Notes: generated by a model from the letters alone, not told the origin. A DNA stretch of 16,638 nt from CAVSPO01 sp963730005 (GCA_963730005.1 CAVSPO010000025.1:1-16638); one strand, 5' to 3'. Shown: positions 1 to 7,500, numbered from the stretch's first letter. Program-made: numbers and translations.

Positions 1-19
1 CCCGCCAGGAGGCTGCCCG

Positions 20-937
20 ATGATCACCACCGGTTTGCAGTTGGCGATCCTGGGAGGACTCGTCTTCGGGACGGGGCTGGCCGGGCTGGTGTGGCGGCTG
101 GCGCCGGTGCAACCTCACCCCGGTGACGTGTTGGCTCGCCTGTCCCCGGACGCCGCCCGTCGTTCATCGGCGGCTGAGACGGACGATCCCGGTATGTCGA
201 CGCTGGCGGACCGACTGGGCCGCTGGGGAATGAAGCTGCTGCCGCGCAGCATCTGGGGTTCCCCGCCTCAGCAGGCACTGGCTTTGATGCGGATCCCCGT
301 GGCCAGGTTCTACGGTGACAAGCTGCTATACGCGATGGTCGGGCTGCTGACCCCGCCGCTGCTGTCTGCCCTGTTCACTGTGCTTGGGTTGCGGATGCCG
401 ATCATGCTGCCTGTCGGCGCGACGCTGGCGATGGCGGTCGGCATGTTCTTTATGCCTGACTACAACGTCCGCGACGATGCGAAGAAGGCCCGCGTCGAGT
501 TTGCCCGCGCGTTGGGGGCGTGGACCGACCTGGTCGCGTTGGAACGTAACTCCGGGTCCGGGCCTCGGCAGGCGATGGAAGTCGCTTCCAGCGTCGGCGA
601 CTCGTGGGTGTTCCGCAGGTTGCGGGAGGAACTCGCGTTGTCAGCGTGGACCGGAGAACCACCGTGGGACGCACTGAAACGGCTGTCTGCCGAACTCGGG
701 CTGCCGGAACTCTCCGATGTCGCCGACATCATGCGGCTCAGCGGCGAGGAAGGTTCCCAGATCTATGGGCAGCTGCGGGCACGCTCCGCGTCCATGCGCG
801 CAGCGATGCTGAACGACGAACTCGCGCAGGCAAACGCGGTCGGGGAGAAGATGTCGATCCCGATGAGCTTCCTCGGGGTGATCTTCCTGATCATCCTCGT
901 CACCCCCGCACTGCTCCGAGTGATGGGAGGAACCTGA
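20..937 (+). CDS. TadC-like type II secretion system F-domain platform protein
   Basis: A 305-residue inner-membrane platform protein of the Tad/Flp pilus machine. In this family the protein connects the TadA ATPase to pilin assembly. I see an N-terminal membrane helix (about residues 5-25), a pair of helices at about 103-147, a cytoplasmic helical T2SSF-type domain (about 150-275, including ARALGAWTDLVALERNSGSG, which matches the family pattern) and a C-terminal helix (about 283-303). The ATG is preceded by AGGAGG at 7-12 with 7-nt spacing, which fixes the start. It lies directly upstream of the pilin genes, the usual place for the last platform gene in actinobacterial tad loci, so TadC is preferred over TadB. 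The tadA and tadB genes would lie before the window. TadB versus TadC is inferred from position; F-domain membership is fairly sure. Confidence 0.85.
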   Translation: MITTGLQLAILGGLVFGTGLAGLVWRLAPVQPHPGDVLARLSPDAARRSSAAETDDPGMSTLADRLGRWGMKLLPRSIWGSPPQQALALMRIPVARFYGDKLLYAMVGLLTPPLLSALFTVLGLRMPIMLPVGATLAMAVGMFFMPDYNVRDDAKKARVEFARALGAWTDLVALERNSGSGPRQAMEVASSVGDSWVFRRLREELALSAWTGEPPWDALKRLSAELGLPELSDVADIMRLSGEEGSQIYGQLRARSASMRAAMLNDELAQANAVGEKMSIPMSFLGVIFLIILVTPALLRVMGGT

Positions 938-1002
938 ACAAGAACTGCTGTGCCGGTGAGCAGGACAGTCTGCCGCCCGGTGTGTTGTTTGCGAGAACCT
1001 CT

Positions 1003-1011
1003 CCCCCCCCC
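1003..1011 (+). repeat. C9 homopolymer tract upstream of the major pilin gene
   Basis: Nine consecutive C residues end 17 nt before the pilin ATG and lie just upstream of its GAAAGGA ribosome site. It is a possible slippage tract in the pilin leader. Promoter position is not known, so any effect on transcription or translation is inference. Confidence 0.6.
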
Positions 1012-1028
1012 TTGAAAGGACACCTCCC

Positions 1029-1253
1029 ATGAACCAGATGACCAATCTCCTTGACGCTTTGGTCGTGAAGACCAGCAACCACCTCCACACCCTGCAAACG
1101 AACGCGCAACACACGCTGGTGCGCGGTGACTCGGAACGCGGGTCGGTCACCATCGAGCAGGTCTTGTGGGCTGTCGCGATGATCGCGATCGTCGGGATTG
1201 TCGTCGCGGTGATTACCAGCTTCGTCACCACCACGGCCGCCAAGATCGTCTGA
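1029..1253 (+). CDS. Flp-like major pilin subunit (DUF4244-type small pilin)
   Basis: A 74-residue pilin-like protein, probably the structural subunit of the Tad pilus. It has a long 38-residue leader ending ERG, then SVTIE and an uninterrupted hydrophobic helix to about residue 68. Predicted processing by the TadV-type prepilin peptidase is between G38 and S39, which puts the conserved Glu at position +5 (E43) of the mature pilin. The mature protein would be only about 36 residues, as expected for Flp pilins. GAAAGGA at 1014-1020 is a good ribosome site with 8-nt spacing. It sits between the platform gene and the minor pilin genes, the standard Tad order. The C9 tract upstream and the strong hairpin just downstream may set its level relative to the minor pilins (inference). 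The family name is from memory of actinobacterial tad loci. Confidence 0.8.
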   Translation: MNQMTNLLDALVVKTSNHLHTLQTNAQHTLVRGDSERGSVTIEQVLWAVAMIAIVGIVVAVITSFVTTTAAKIV

Positions 1254-1271
1254 CCAGCGGGCATCTTCGGC

Positions 1272-1685
1272 ATGACCTCTCGAGCAGGTGTCAGGCGGCC
1301 TCCCCATCAGCGACGGGGGAGGTCGCCTGAGCGCGGTTCCACATCGATCCAGATGGTGATCCTGATGCCGCTGCTTTTCGGCATCGTCTTCCTCGGGCTG
1401 CAGGCCGCCCTCTACTATTACGGGGCCACTGTCGCCGGATCAGCCGCGCAGGACGGCGCCCGGGTGGCCGCGTCTTACGGCAGCAGCGGAATCGGCGCCG
1501 GAACCACCGCAGCACTGTCCGCGCTCGACCAGTCACACGGCTCCCTGAGCAACTACACCGTCACCGGCGTCGCCGGAGTCGGCGGCCCCACGCTGACCGT
1601 CACAGGCCAATCGCTGTCGGTCATCCCCGGCATGGTGTTCACGGTGACCCGGTCGGCCACCCTGCCCTGGGAGCAACCATCATGA
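1272..1685 (+). CDS. TadE-like minor pilin / pseudopilin
   Basis: A 137-residue TadE-like protein. A basic leader of about 22 residues (RRPPHQRRGRSPERG) is followed by STSIQMVILMPLLFG and a hydrophobic helix to about residue 45, then a Ser/Ala/Gly-rich domain with beta-strand-like content. TadE proteins are minor pilins processed by the prepilin peptidase and needed for pilus assembly. The usual Glu at +5 of the mature helix is Gln (Q27). No clear Shine-Dalgarno precedes the ATG, 18 nt after the pilin stop, so translation may be coupled to the pilin gene. A strong hairpin (1291-1330) starts 17 nt after the A of this ATG. The stop overlaps the next start (ATGA), so this and the next two genes form one translational unit. 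Confidence 0.8.
   Translation: MTSRAGVRRPPHQRRGRSPERGSTSIQMVILMPLLFGIVFLGLQAALYYYGATVAGSAAQDGARVAASYGSSGIGAGTTAALSALDQSHGSLSNYTVTGVAGVGGPTLTVTGQSLSVIPGMVFTVTRSATLPWEQPS
1291..1330 (+). promoter_or_regulatory. 15-bp stem hairpin between major pilin and minor pilin genes
   Basis: Positions 1291-1305 pair with 1316-1330 over 15 bp. Fourteen pairs are Watson-Crick and one is a G-U wobble; the loop is 10 nt. It begins 38 nt after the major pilin stop and lies inside the first codons of the TadE-like gene. No T-run follows, so a classical intrinsic terminator is not supported. A partial terminator, an mRNA stabiliser or processing site for the pilin transcript, or a translational brake on the minor pilins would all fit. 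Confidence 0.6.
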
Positions 1686-2113
1686 GGAAGCGGGATCGGG
1701 AACGCGGATCGGCCACCATCGAAGCGGTCATCATCGTGCCGGCGTTCATGCTGTTCATCGCCCTGATCATCGCCGCCGGACGCGTGCAGATGGCTCGTCA
1801 GAGCGTCGACGCCGCAGCCGCCGAAGCCGCCCGGGCTGCGTCCATCTCCCGCACCGCCGCCGAAGCCCACACTCGGGCCGCCACAAGCGGGAACCAGGCG
1901 CTGGCCAACCAGGGCGTGGACTGCGCCTCCACCGACGTGACCATAGACACCAGCGGATTCGCGGTTCCAGTCGGCACCTCCGCAACCGTGTCGGCCACCG
2001 TTACCTGTGTCGTCGAACTGGGCGACGTCGCCGTCCCAGGCCTACCAGGCGCGATCACGATCACATCAACCGTCCAGTCCCCGCTTGACCTGTACCGCGG
2101 AAGAGCACGCTAA
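1682..2113 (+). CDS. TadE-family minor pilin
   Basis: A 143-residue TadE-like protein with a very short leader (MRKRDRERG), then SATIEAVIIVPAFMLFIALI. The predicted cleavage is G9|S10 with the canonical Glu at +5 (E14). A membrane helix to about residue 35 is followed by an Ala-rich helical stretch (AAAAEAARAAS) and an external domain with two Cys (in DCAS and TCVVE) that could form a disulfide. GGGAG at 1669-1673 supports the start, and its ATG overlaps the previous TGA. This is the most canonical TadE of the three and is likely to act with its neighbours in pilus initiation. Confidence 0.82.
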   Translation: MRKRDRERGSATIEAVIIVPAFMLFIALIIAAGRVQMARQSVDAAAAEAARAASISRTAAEAHTRAATSGNQALANQGVDCASTDVTIDTSGFAVPVGTSATVSATVTCVVELGDVAVPGLPGAITITSTVQSPLDLYRGRAR

Positions 2114-2115
2114 CC

Positions 2116-2550
2116 ATGTCCACCAACCGCCGACAGTGCCTCAACCGTGAGCGCGGCTCCGTCACCCTGTGGGCGGTCCTTGCAGCGTTCTGCATGATCG
2201 TCATCGTCGGGATAGCCGCCGACTTTGGAGGGCAGGCCGTCGAAGAACAGAAGGCCCGTGCTATCGCATTCGAGGCCGCCCGGGCCGGCGGACAACAAGT
2301 CAATCTCGACCAGCTCGTCCGCGGCGGACCATCGCAAACCGACCCCAACCGTGCCGCTGCCGCTGCCAGCGCCTACCTCAGTCAGGCCGGCGTGAACGGC
2401 AGCGTCACCATCAGCGCCAACACCATCACCGTGAACGTCTTCGACACCTACCACTGCACGTTCCTGTCGGTGATCGGCATCAACAACCTGCCCGTCAGCG
2501 GGTCCGCGTCCGCCGACACACTGCGCGTCTTCGAAGGAGCGGAACGATGA
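2116..2550 (+). CDS. TadE/TadG-like pilus assembly protein
   Basis: A 144-residue protein. A 14-residue leader ending NRERG is followed by SVTLWAVLAAFCMIVIVGIA, one membrane helix, and an Ala-rich helical segment leading to a small external domain. The +5 position holds Trp (W19) instead of Glu. Actinobacterial tad loci usually end their pilin block with such a TadG-like protein (sometimes annotated as TadE/Rv3655c-like). The start follows the previous stop by 2 nt with GGAAGAG at 2099-2105. Its TGA overlaps the next ATG (ATGA at 2547-2550), so the downstream LysM-BTAD gene is translationally coupled to the pilus block. Confidence 0.78.
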   Translation: MSTNRRQCLNRERGSVTLWAVLAAFCMIVIVGIAADFGGQAVEEQKARAIAFEAARAGGQQVNLDQLVRGGPSQTDPNRAAAAASAYLSQAGVNGSVTISANTITVNVFDTYHCTFLSVIGINNLPVSGSASADTLRVFEGAER

Positions 2551-5500
2551 TCCGACACCGCATCACTGGACTTCTCGCCAGCTTGCTGATCCTGGCCATC
2601 ATCATCGGACTGCCCATCGTTCTCTACGCCGTGGGCGGCAACCCCATCCCCACCGAACTGCCCTCACTCGTACAGGTGATTGAGTGGTTCACCAGCCCGG
2701 ACGACGGCACCCTCGCCCTGGGCGCCCTGACCATAGTCGGCTGGCTCGTCTGGGGATTCCTCACCATCTCAATCATCGCCGAGCTAGTCGTCGCGATTCG
2801 TGGCGTACGAGCACCCACCTTGCCTGGCCTGCGGATTCCGCAGGACGCTGCCCACCGGCTGGTCGCCGCGGCCGCGCTGCTGTTCGTGGCGGCACCCGCT
2901 GCCAGCCTGACCAACCCAGCTTTCGCTGCCGGGGACACGAACCCGCCCCACGTGAGCGCTCAAGCCTTGACGGCCGACCAGAATGTCAGGCTGGAGTCGT
3001 CAACAGTCGCGGTGGCTCAGTCCCAAGGGCCGGATCGCAGGCTCGAACATATGAGCGGCCGGACTGCCCTGCTGGACCATGTCGTCCAACCTGCTGACAC
3101 GTTGTCCGGAATCGCCGACACCTACCTGGGTGACCCCGACAAGTGGCCTGAGATCTTCGAAGCCTCCCGAGGATTGACCCAGCCGGACGGCCGCCAACTC
3201 ACCAATCCCGACCTCATCGACGAGGGATGGACGCTCAGAATCCCCACCGGGGCATCAGAAGCAGTCACCAGCGAGGGCATGCCAGTGACGGACCATGAGG
3301 TCCAGCCCGCAGAGACTCTGTCCAGCCTTGCTCAAACGCACTTGGGCGATGCCGACCGGTGGCTGGAGATCTTCGAAGCCTCCCGCAACGTGATTCAGCC
3401 GGATGGTCAGCAGCTGACGAACCCAGACATGATCTTCGCCGGTTGGCACCTGCGGATCCCTGCGTCAAACTCGACGCCGACTGCCGCCGTGGACGTCACG
3501 ACCACCCCAGCAACGCTGCCCAGCCCCGACCCCTGCGCAACCCCTCAGCTGCCGGCCAACCAGCAAGCGGCCGGGCCATCAACGAGGGCTAATCCCGCAC
3601 CGGGAGCCACGTCAGCGCCGAGCACAAGTCCCGCCCCGAGCAGCGTGGCCGCACCTCAGGCGACCAACGAGCCACGTGTTTCCGCCGCACCTCCGACGCC
3701 CGCAACCGCGGCGCCAACGCAGCCAGCCGCACCGGAGGTTCAGGACGCCGAGGCCACAGCGGACGCTCCCTGGCTGCTGACTGGTCTGAGCAGCGGCGGC
3801 CTCGTCCTAGCCTCCGGCACGCTGCTCACACTGCGCCGCCGTCGCCGACAGCAGTTCCGGGAACGCCACCCTGGCCGCGCCATCGCCTCACCGGAACCAC
3901 GGCTGGTTCCGGTGGAGAAGACCACCACAGCGGTAGGCACCAAGGCGGAAACCACCGTCCGGTTCATGGACGAGGTCCTGCGCCGAATGGCCGCCTCACT
4001 GATGTCCGACGGGCAGCAGATGCCCAGCCTGAGCGCCGTCGAACTCCGCGCAGACGGCTCGATCGTCCTACACCTGGCCGAACCTGCCACCTTGGCCGCC
4101 CCCTGGGTCGCCGGTGATGCTTCCTCGACGACCTGGCAGCTTCCCACAGGCGCCAATCCCAGGGCGGTCGGCTACCACTACGAAGACCAACCCGCCCCGT
4201 ACCCGCTGCTGGTGACCTGCGGCTGCACCGACGCTGGAGACCTGTGGCTGGCCAACCTGGAACAACTCGGTGCCGTTCGAGTGACCGGCAACCCGGTGTT
4301 CCGCCGCGACTACCTCCGCTACGTGGTGGCCGAGCTTGCCGTCAACCCGTGGTCCCTCAACACCACGATCACCTGCGCAGGCATGGACGACCTAGCCCCG
4401 CTGAGCCCCGAACGTGTTCGGACCGCTCCTCGGATGGAGGATGCCGTTGAGCAACTGTCCTTCCGGGCTACCGCCAACCGAGAATCGGTGACCGAGCTTC
4501 TCACCGACAGTGCCACGGCTCGGGTCGCTCAACTCGCCGAAGAAGTGTGGGGCGCGCGCATCCTGATAGCGGACGGCGACTTCACCGACGAACCCCGGGG
4601 CATGTCCGCGCTGATCGACGTGATCACCACCAACCAGGGCAAGACCTCGGCCGCGGTGATCGCCAGCGAGACTGCGATGGCTCGAGGCCTCGAGTTCGAG
4701 TTCACTGACCACGGGCGCGTCACCGTACCCGATCTCGGCCTCGACCTGATCGCGGTCGGTCTGACTCAGGACGAAGCCCTTGGCTGCGCCGCTCTGCTGT
4801 CGGTCGGCACAGCGACACAGGACACCGCCATGCCGACCAACGATGACGAGGAAGGCTGGCGCGCGCTGGCCGACCAAGCCGGTGCGCTACGTGAAGACCT
4901 CACCGTCCCACGCTCCACGCCTGACACCGAGCCCGTCAGTTGCATGATCGACGAGGACGATCCGCTGCCGGACAGCGCCATCGAGGCCGACCTGGACGCA
5001 CTCGATCCCAAGGTGCCGACCGACGTCCGGGCAATCGTCGAACAGACTGACCCTGCACTCGACGAAGACGTGACCGACTGGTTCTCAGAGCGGTGCACGA
5101 GGCCGCGTCTCTCGTTGCTCGGCCCGGTCACGGTCAGGGCTCACGGAGCGGCCGTCGCTAAACGCAAGCCCTTCTACACCGAGGTGCTGAGCTTCATCGC
5201 GATGCGACAGCGTGGCGCCACCACGGATGAGCTGGCCACCGCCCTCGGGTACACCAACCTCACCACGGTCCGCACCGCAGTGAAGGCGGTCCGCGACTGG
5301 CTTGGCACAAACCCGCGAACGGGACGCCCACACCTGCCCGCAGCAAACGCAACAGTGGCGGCAAAGCAGCGAGGCATCCCCGCCTATCAAGTGGAAGACC
5401 TCCTGATCGACGTAGACCTGTTCCGCCGACTTCGCGTCCGCGGGCAGTCCCGCGGTGCCGACGGGATCGGTGACCTGGTCACTGCGCTGCGTCTGGTCAC

Positions 5501-5897
5501 CGGACGCCCGTTCGATCAACTCCGGACTGAGCGGCTGGTCGTGGTTGGCCGAAACCGGAACGGATCACCACATGGTGTGTGCGATCGTCGACGTTGCCCA
5601 TCTGCTGTGCGTTCACTTCTTCCAGGCCGGCGAACTAGACCAAGCCCGAGCAGCAACAGAGACAGCGTTGTTCGCGGCCCCCTACGACGACATCCCCAAA
5701 CTAGACCTGGCAGCGATCCGCAAGGCAGAGGGCCACCTCGAGGAGTCCCGCCGCATCATCCGCGAGGACATCTGCAACTTCATCGAGGACGACGGGCTCC
5801 CTGCCGAGATCGGTCAACGCACCGCGCAGGTCCTCGCAGGCGACAATTGGGAGTGGCTCAAGCCGCGCCGAGGCGGTTCCTAGCCCGGGACTCGTGA
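2547..5897 (+). CDS. LysM and BTAD/winged-helix membrane regulator, frameshifted near 5535
   Basis: A large membrane protein of about 1110 residues once corrected. Visible modules: TM1 (about 8-30), TM2 (56-84), a basic loop, TM3 (about 104-124); LysM 1 (177-232) and LysM 2 (250-305); a Pro/Ala/Thr-rich linker (310-405); TM4 (409-429) followed at once by RRRRRR; a cytoplasmic domain (430-850); a winged-helix region starting at LSLLGPVTV (about 854); and a BTAD-type helical region. The positive-inside rule puts LysM outside and BTAD inside. LysM binds peptidoglycan and BTAD occurs in SARP-type regulators, so a cell-wall-sensing regulator of the pilus locus is plausible (inference). The frame is broken at about 5535: it reads LRTERLVVV and then turns Arg/Pro/Gly-rich, while the +1 frame reads GWSWLAETG and on to WEWLKPRRGGS ending 5883. 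The longer in-frame opening upstream (from 2169) is shadow; ATG 2547 overlaps the TadG-like stop. Confidence 0.82.
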   Translation: MIRHRITGLLASLLILAIIIGLPIVLYAVGGNPIPTELPSLVQVIEWFTSPDDGTLALGALTIVGWLVWGFLTISIIAELVVAIRGVRAPTLPGLRIPQDAAHRLVAAAALLFVAAPAASLTNPAFAAGDTNPPHVSAQALTADQNVRLESSTVAVAQSQGPDRRLEHMSGRTALLDHVVQPADTLSGIADTYLGDPDKWPEIFEASRGLTQPDGRQLTNPDLIDEGWTLRIPTGASEAVTSEGMPVTDHEVQPAETLSSLAQTHLGDADRWLEIFEASRNVIQPDGQQLTNPDMIFAGWHLRIPASNSTPTAAVDVTTTPATLPSPDPCATPQLPANQQAAGPSTRANPAPGATSAPSTSPAPSSVAAPQATNEPRVSAAPPTPATAAPTQPAAPEVQDAEATADAPWLLTGLSSGGLVLASGTLLTLRRRRRQQFRERHPGRAIASPEPRLVPVEKTTTAVGTKAETTVRFMDEVLRRMAASLMSDGQQMPSLSAVELRADGSIVLHLAEPATLAAPWVAGDASSTTWQLPTGANPRAVGYHYEDQPAPYPLLVTCGCTDAGDLWLANLEQLGAVRVTGNPVFRRDYLRYVVAELAVNPWSLNTTITCAGMDDLAPLSPERVRTAPRMEDAVEQLSFRATANRESVTELLTDSATARVAQLAEEVWGARILIADGDFTDEPRGMSALIDVITTNQGKTSAAVIASETAMARGLEFEFTDHGRVTVPDLGLDLIAVGLTQDEALGCAALLSVGTATQDTAMPTNDDEEGWRALADQAGALREDLTVPRSTPDTEPVSCMIDEDDPLPDSAIEADLDALDPKVPTDVRAIVEQTDPALDEDVTDWFSERCTRPRLSLLGPVTVRAHGAAVAKRKPFYTEVLSFIAMRQRGATTDELATALGYTNLTTVRTAVKAVRDWLGTNPRTGRPHLPAANATVAAKQRGIPAYQVEDLLIDVDLFRRLRVRGQSRGADGIGDLVTALRLVTGRPFDQLRTERLVVVGRNRNGSPHGVCDRRRCPSAVRSLLPGRRTRPSPSSNRDSVVRGPLRRHPQTRPGSDPQGRGPPRGVPPHHPRGHLQLHRGRRAPCRDRSTHRAGPRRRQLGVAQAAPRRFLARDS
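3150..3385 (+). repeat. Duplicated LysM units with an identical 20-bp core
   Basis: The two LysM domains repeat at both DNA and protein level. An identical 20-bp stretch occurs at 3150-3169 and 3366-3385, exactly 216 bp (72 codons) apart. Around it both units read as EIFEASR, then QPDG, QLTNPD and W-LRIP. This indicates an in-frame internal tandem duplication. Confidence 0.75.
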
Positions 5898-6216
5898 CGG
5901 CCCGGGGGGGGAAAGTGTTGGCGACATCCTCATGCCGCTGGTCTTAACCTCACGATGCCGATGACAGCGCCGTGATCTTCTGCCGCGTGCGAGCCGATTA
6001 TCGGCGACGGCTGTTGTCGTTTCTGCTGATCCTGACGGACGCCTCATGCCGTACAAATAGCTGAATGAATCGTTCGGGAGAGGCGGTGACAGTGGGCAGG
6101 GTCTGCCAGAGTTGATGCCGGCCGTTGGCCGACGACTCGGCCCGTGGCCTGAAACGACTTCGGAATCAGGCGGTAGCTGTCACACGCCGGTGGCACTATC
6201 GCCGAGAGGAGGGGTG
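5898..6216. other. Intergenic region between the Tad block and the accessory island
   Basis: I see no convincing gene in these 319 bases. They hold two CCCGGG boxes (5884-5889 and 5901-5906) that could pair as a short stem right after the BTAD gene, running into a G8 tract (5904-5911). There is also a 13-bp odd-centred palindrome at 5993-6005. The frame of the next gene is open back to 6112, but this extension has no ribosome site and is not protein-like, so I treat it as leader. No clear -35/-10 pair could be fixed. Confidence 0.5.
5993..6005. promoter_or_regulatory. 13-bp palindrome, possible operator
   Basis: GCCGAT-T-ATCGGC is a perfect 6-bp inverted repeat around a single base, about 210 bp upstream of the PIN cassette start. 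The shape suits a dimeric regulator. No second copy was noticed, so this is only a candidate site. Confidence 0.3.
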
Positions 6217-6960
6217 ATGGCGTCCGACATTGTGCTTACGGTCGACGACGGCCAGCCTGCCGACGCGGCCCGGTTCTTCGAGGCCGGAACTCATCTTCTC
6301 GAACTGCTCGATGACCTCTCCGAGACGCCTGACATCGACTGGACCATTGAGGAGTTGCGTCGATCCTCCGGCGTGGCCGGCCTTGTAGCTCTTGGCGATC
6401 ACCGGCCGTTCGGACTTGCTGCGGCACAGTCCGCAGTCATCGGGCTTCATCTGATCCGGGAGGGCAGGGGCCTTCCCGATGACTGGACCCCCAGCGCGCT
6501 TGGGCACGCCAAGGACCTCTCGCGCCATGCGGGTGAGCACACGAAGGTAGAGGCTCTGGGGAATGTGGTCTGGCTCGACCAGCGACTCCGAGCCGGCCTG
6601 GACGCCATAGCGCCATGGGTGCGGGAGTTCTACGGCTCTATCCGGGGCAACCTGACCGGCGTCAACGTGACGCGCGGGAACCGTGCTTCGATCAAGCCTC
6701 ACGGGGGTGGGCGTGTGGTGCACGTCGGGTTCCGCACGCCGCTGGCTGCGAAGATGCGCGACGGCCTGCTCCAGTTCGTCGAGCTCACCGGGATGATCCG
6801 GCAGAACGAGGATGGCCGCACCTACTACGTGACCGCGGACGACATTAGCGTGGTGGAGGAGCCGACGGTCTCCTGGCGGGACCTGCGCGGGTACATGCCC
6901 GAGATCACCGATGGCGTGCCCATCGCTGAGTACCTGGAGGGCATCCGTGGCGAACAGTGA
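6217..6960 (+). CDS. Unrecognised 247-residue protein, putative partner of the PIN toxin
   Basis: Not a family I can name. The start is taken at ATG 6217 because AGAGGAGGGG (6205-6214) lies just before it; GTG 6214 is an alternative. The protein is soluble with no signal peptide or membrane helix. The N-terminal half is acidic and helical (HLLELLDDLSETPDIDW to about residue 50). The middle carries an Arg/Gly-rich turn (VNVTRGNRASIKPHGGGR, about 150-168). The C-terminal part looks like a small beta domain (VVHVGF, TYYVTADDISVV). The PIN gene starts 14 nt inside its 3' end, so the two are co-translated as in toxin-antitoxin pairs. It is much longer than usual VapB antitoxins and shows no obvious AbrB, RHH or Phd DNA-binding motif. 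Antitoxin or regulatory partner is inference from the overlap alone. Confidence 0.7.
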   Translation: MASDIVLTVDDGQPADAARFFEAGTHLLELLDDLSETPDIDWTIEELRRSSGVAGLVALGDHRPFGLAAAQSAVIGLHLIREGRGLPDDWTPSALGHAKDLSRHAGEHTKVEALGNVVWLDQRLRAGLDAIAPWVREFYGSIRGNLTGVNVTRGNRASIKPHGGGRVVHVGFRTPLAAKMRDGLLQFVELTGMIRQNEDGRTYYVTADDISVVEEPTVSWRDLRGYMPEITDGVPIAEYLEGIRGEQ

Positions 6961-7462
6961 GGTGCCGCGCGTGCTCCTGGACTCGTCAGCGCTTCTGGCA
7001 GTGATCAAGAACGAGCCCGGATCGGAGCGGCTCGACGGCCTGATGGAGATGATCACCCATGACAAGGCCCAAGTCGTTGAGTCGGTCCTCGTGCTGGGTG
7101 AGGTGTACAAGCAGTCAGACACCAAGGACGGGGCCGAGCGTGCCCGTCAGGACCAGAAGCTCGACGAGATCCGCAAGTTGCTGAAGTCCCGTCAGGTCAT
7201 GCTCCTTGATGTGACGCCCCCGATCGTCGAGAAGGCCACAGAGTTCAGGCTGAGCCTGGGACTTAAGCTCGCAGACGCGGTGCACCTGGCAACGGCGGTC
7301 CTGAACCGTTGCGACTGGCTCGTGACGTTCGACAAGGACTTCCGGAACGCGAACGATCTGACCGGGCTGAGGACCTTCCGGGTGGATCACCTGCGAGTCC
7401 GCTCAACCCGGCTTCCATGGGAGTTGGCCGTCCAGGACGAACTGCCCGGCGAACTCGGATAA
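6947..7462 (+). CDS. PIN-domain ribonuclease, VapC-like toxin
   Basis: A 171-residue PIN-domain protein. PIN nucleases cut RNA using a cluster of acidic residues with Mg or Mn. Visible key residues are D12 in VLLDSSALLAV, E52 in VLVLGEVY (with E45 nearby), D110 in LKLADAVHLATA, and D129 with D131 in WLVTFDKDF. The four-acid pattern is therefore intact. The GTG start has GGAGG at 6936-6940 with 6-nt spacing and overlaps the upstream stop by 14 nt; the frame is open further upstream but without support. About 30 residues follow the core PIN fold (after RTFRVDHL), longer than a typical VapC. A toxin of a type II toxin-antitoxin or phage-defence pair is the likely role; the RNA target cannot be read from sequence. 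Confidence 0.85.
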   Translation: MANSEVPRVLLDSSALLAVIKNEPGSERLDGLMEMITHDKAQVVESVLVLGEVYKQSDTKDGAERARQDQKLDEIRKLLKSRQVMLLDVTPPIVEKATEFRLSLGLKLADAVHLATAVLNRCDWLVTFDKDFRNANDLTGLRTFRVDHLRVRSTRLPWELAVQDELPGELG

Positions 7463-7500
7463 CGTTCGGCACGCGTGAGTGATTCACGGGTCCGCCCGAT

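Noticed and set aside
2169..2546. N-terminal extension of the LysM-BTAD frame
   Set aside because: It overlaps the TadG-like gene, is an Arg-rich shadow, and ATG 2547 has the normal ATGA coupling.
5515..5560. Programmed ribosomal frameshift in the LysM-BTAD gene
   Set aside because: No slippery heptamer or following pseudoknot was recognised; a simple one-base indel is enough.
6196..7125. A 309-residue reverse-strand frame
   Set aside because: Antisense of the PIN cassette; no recognisable protein features.
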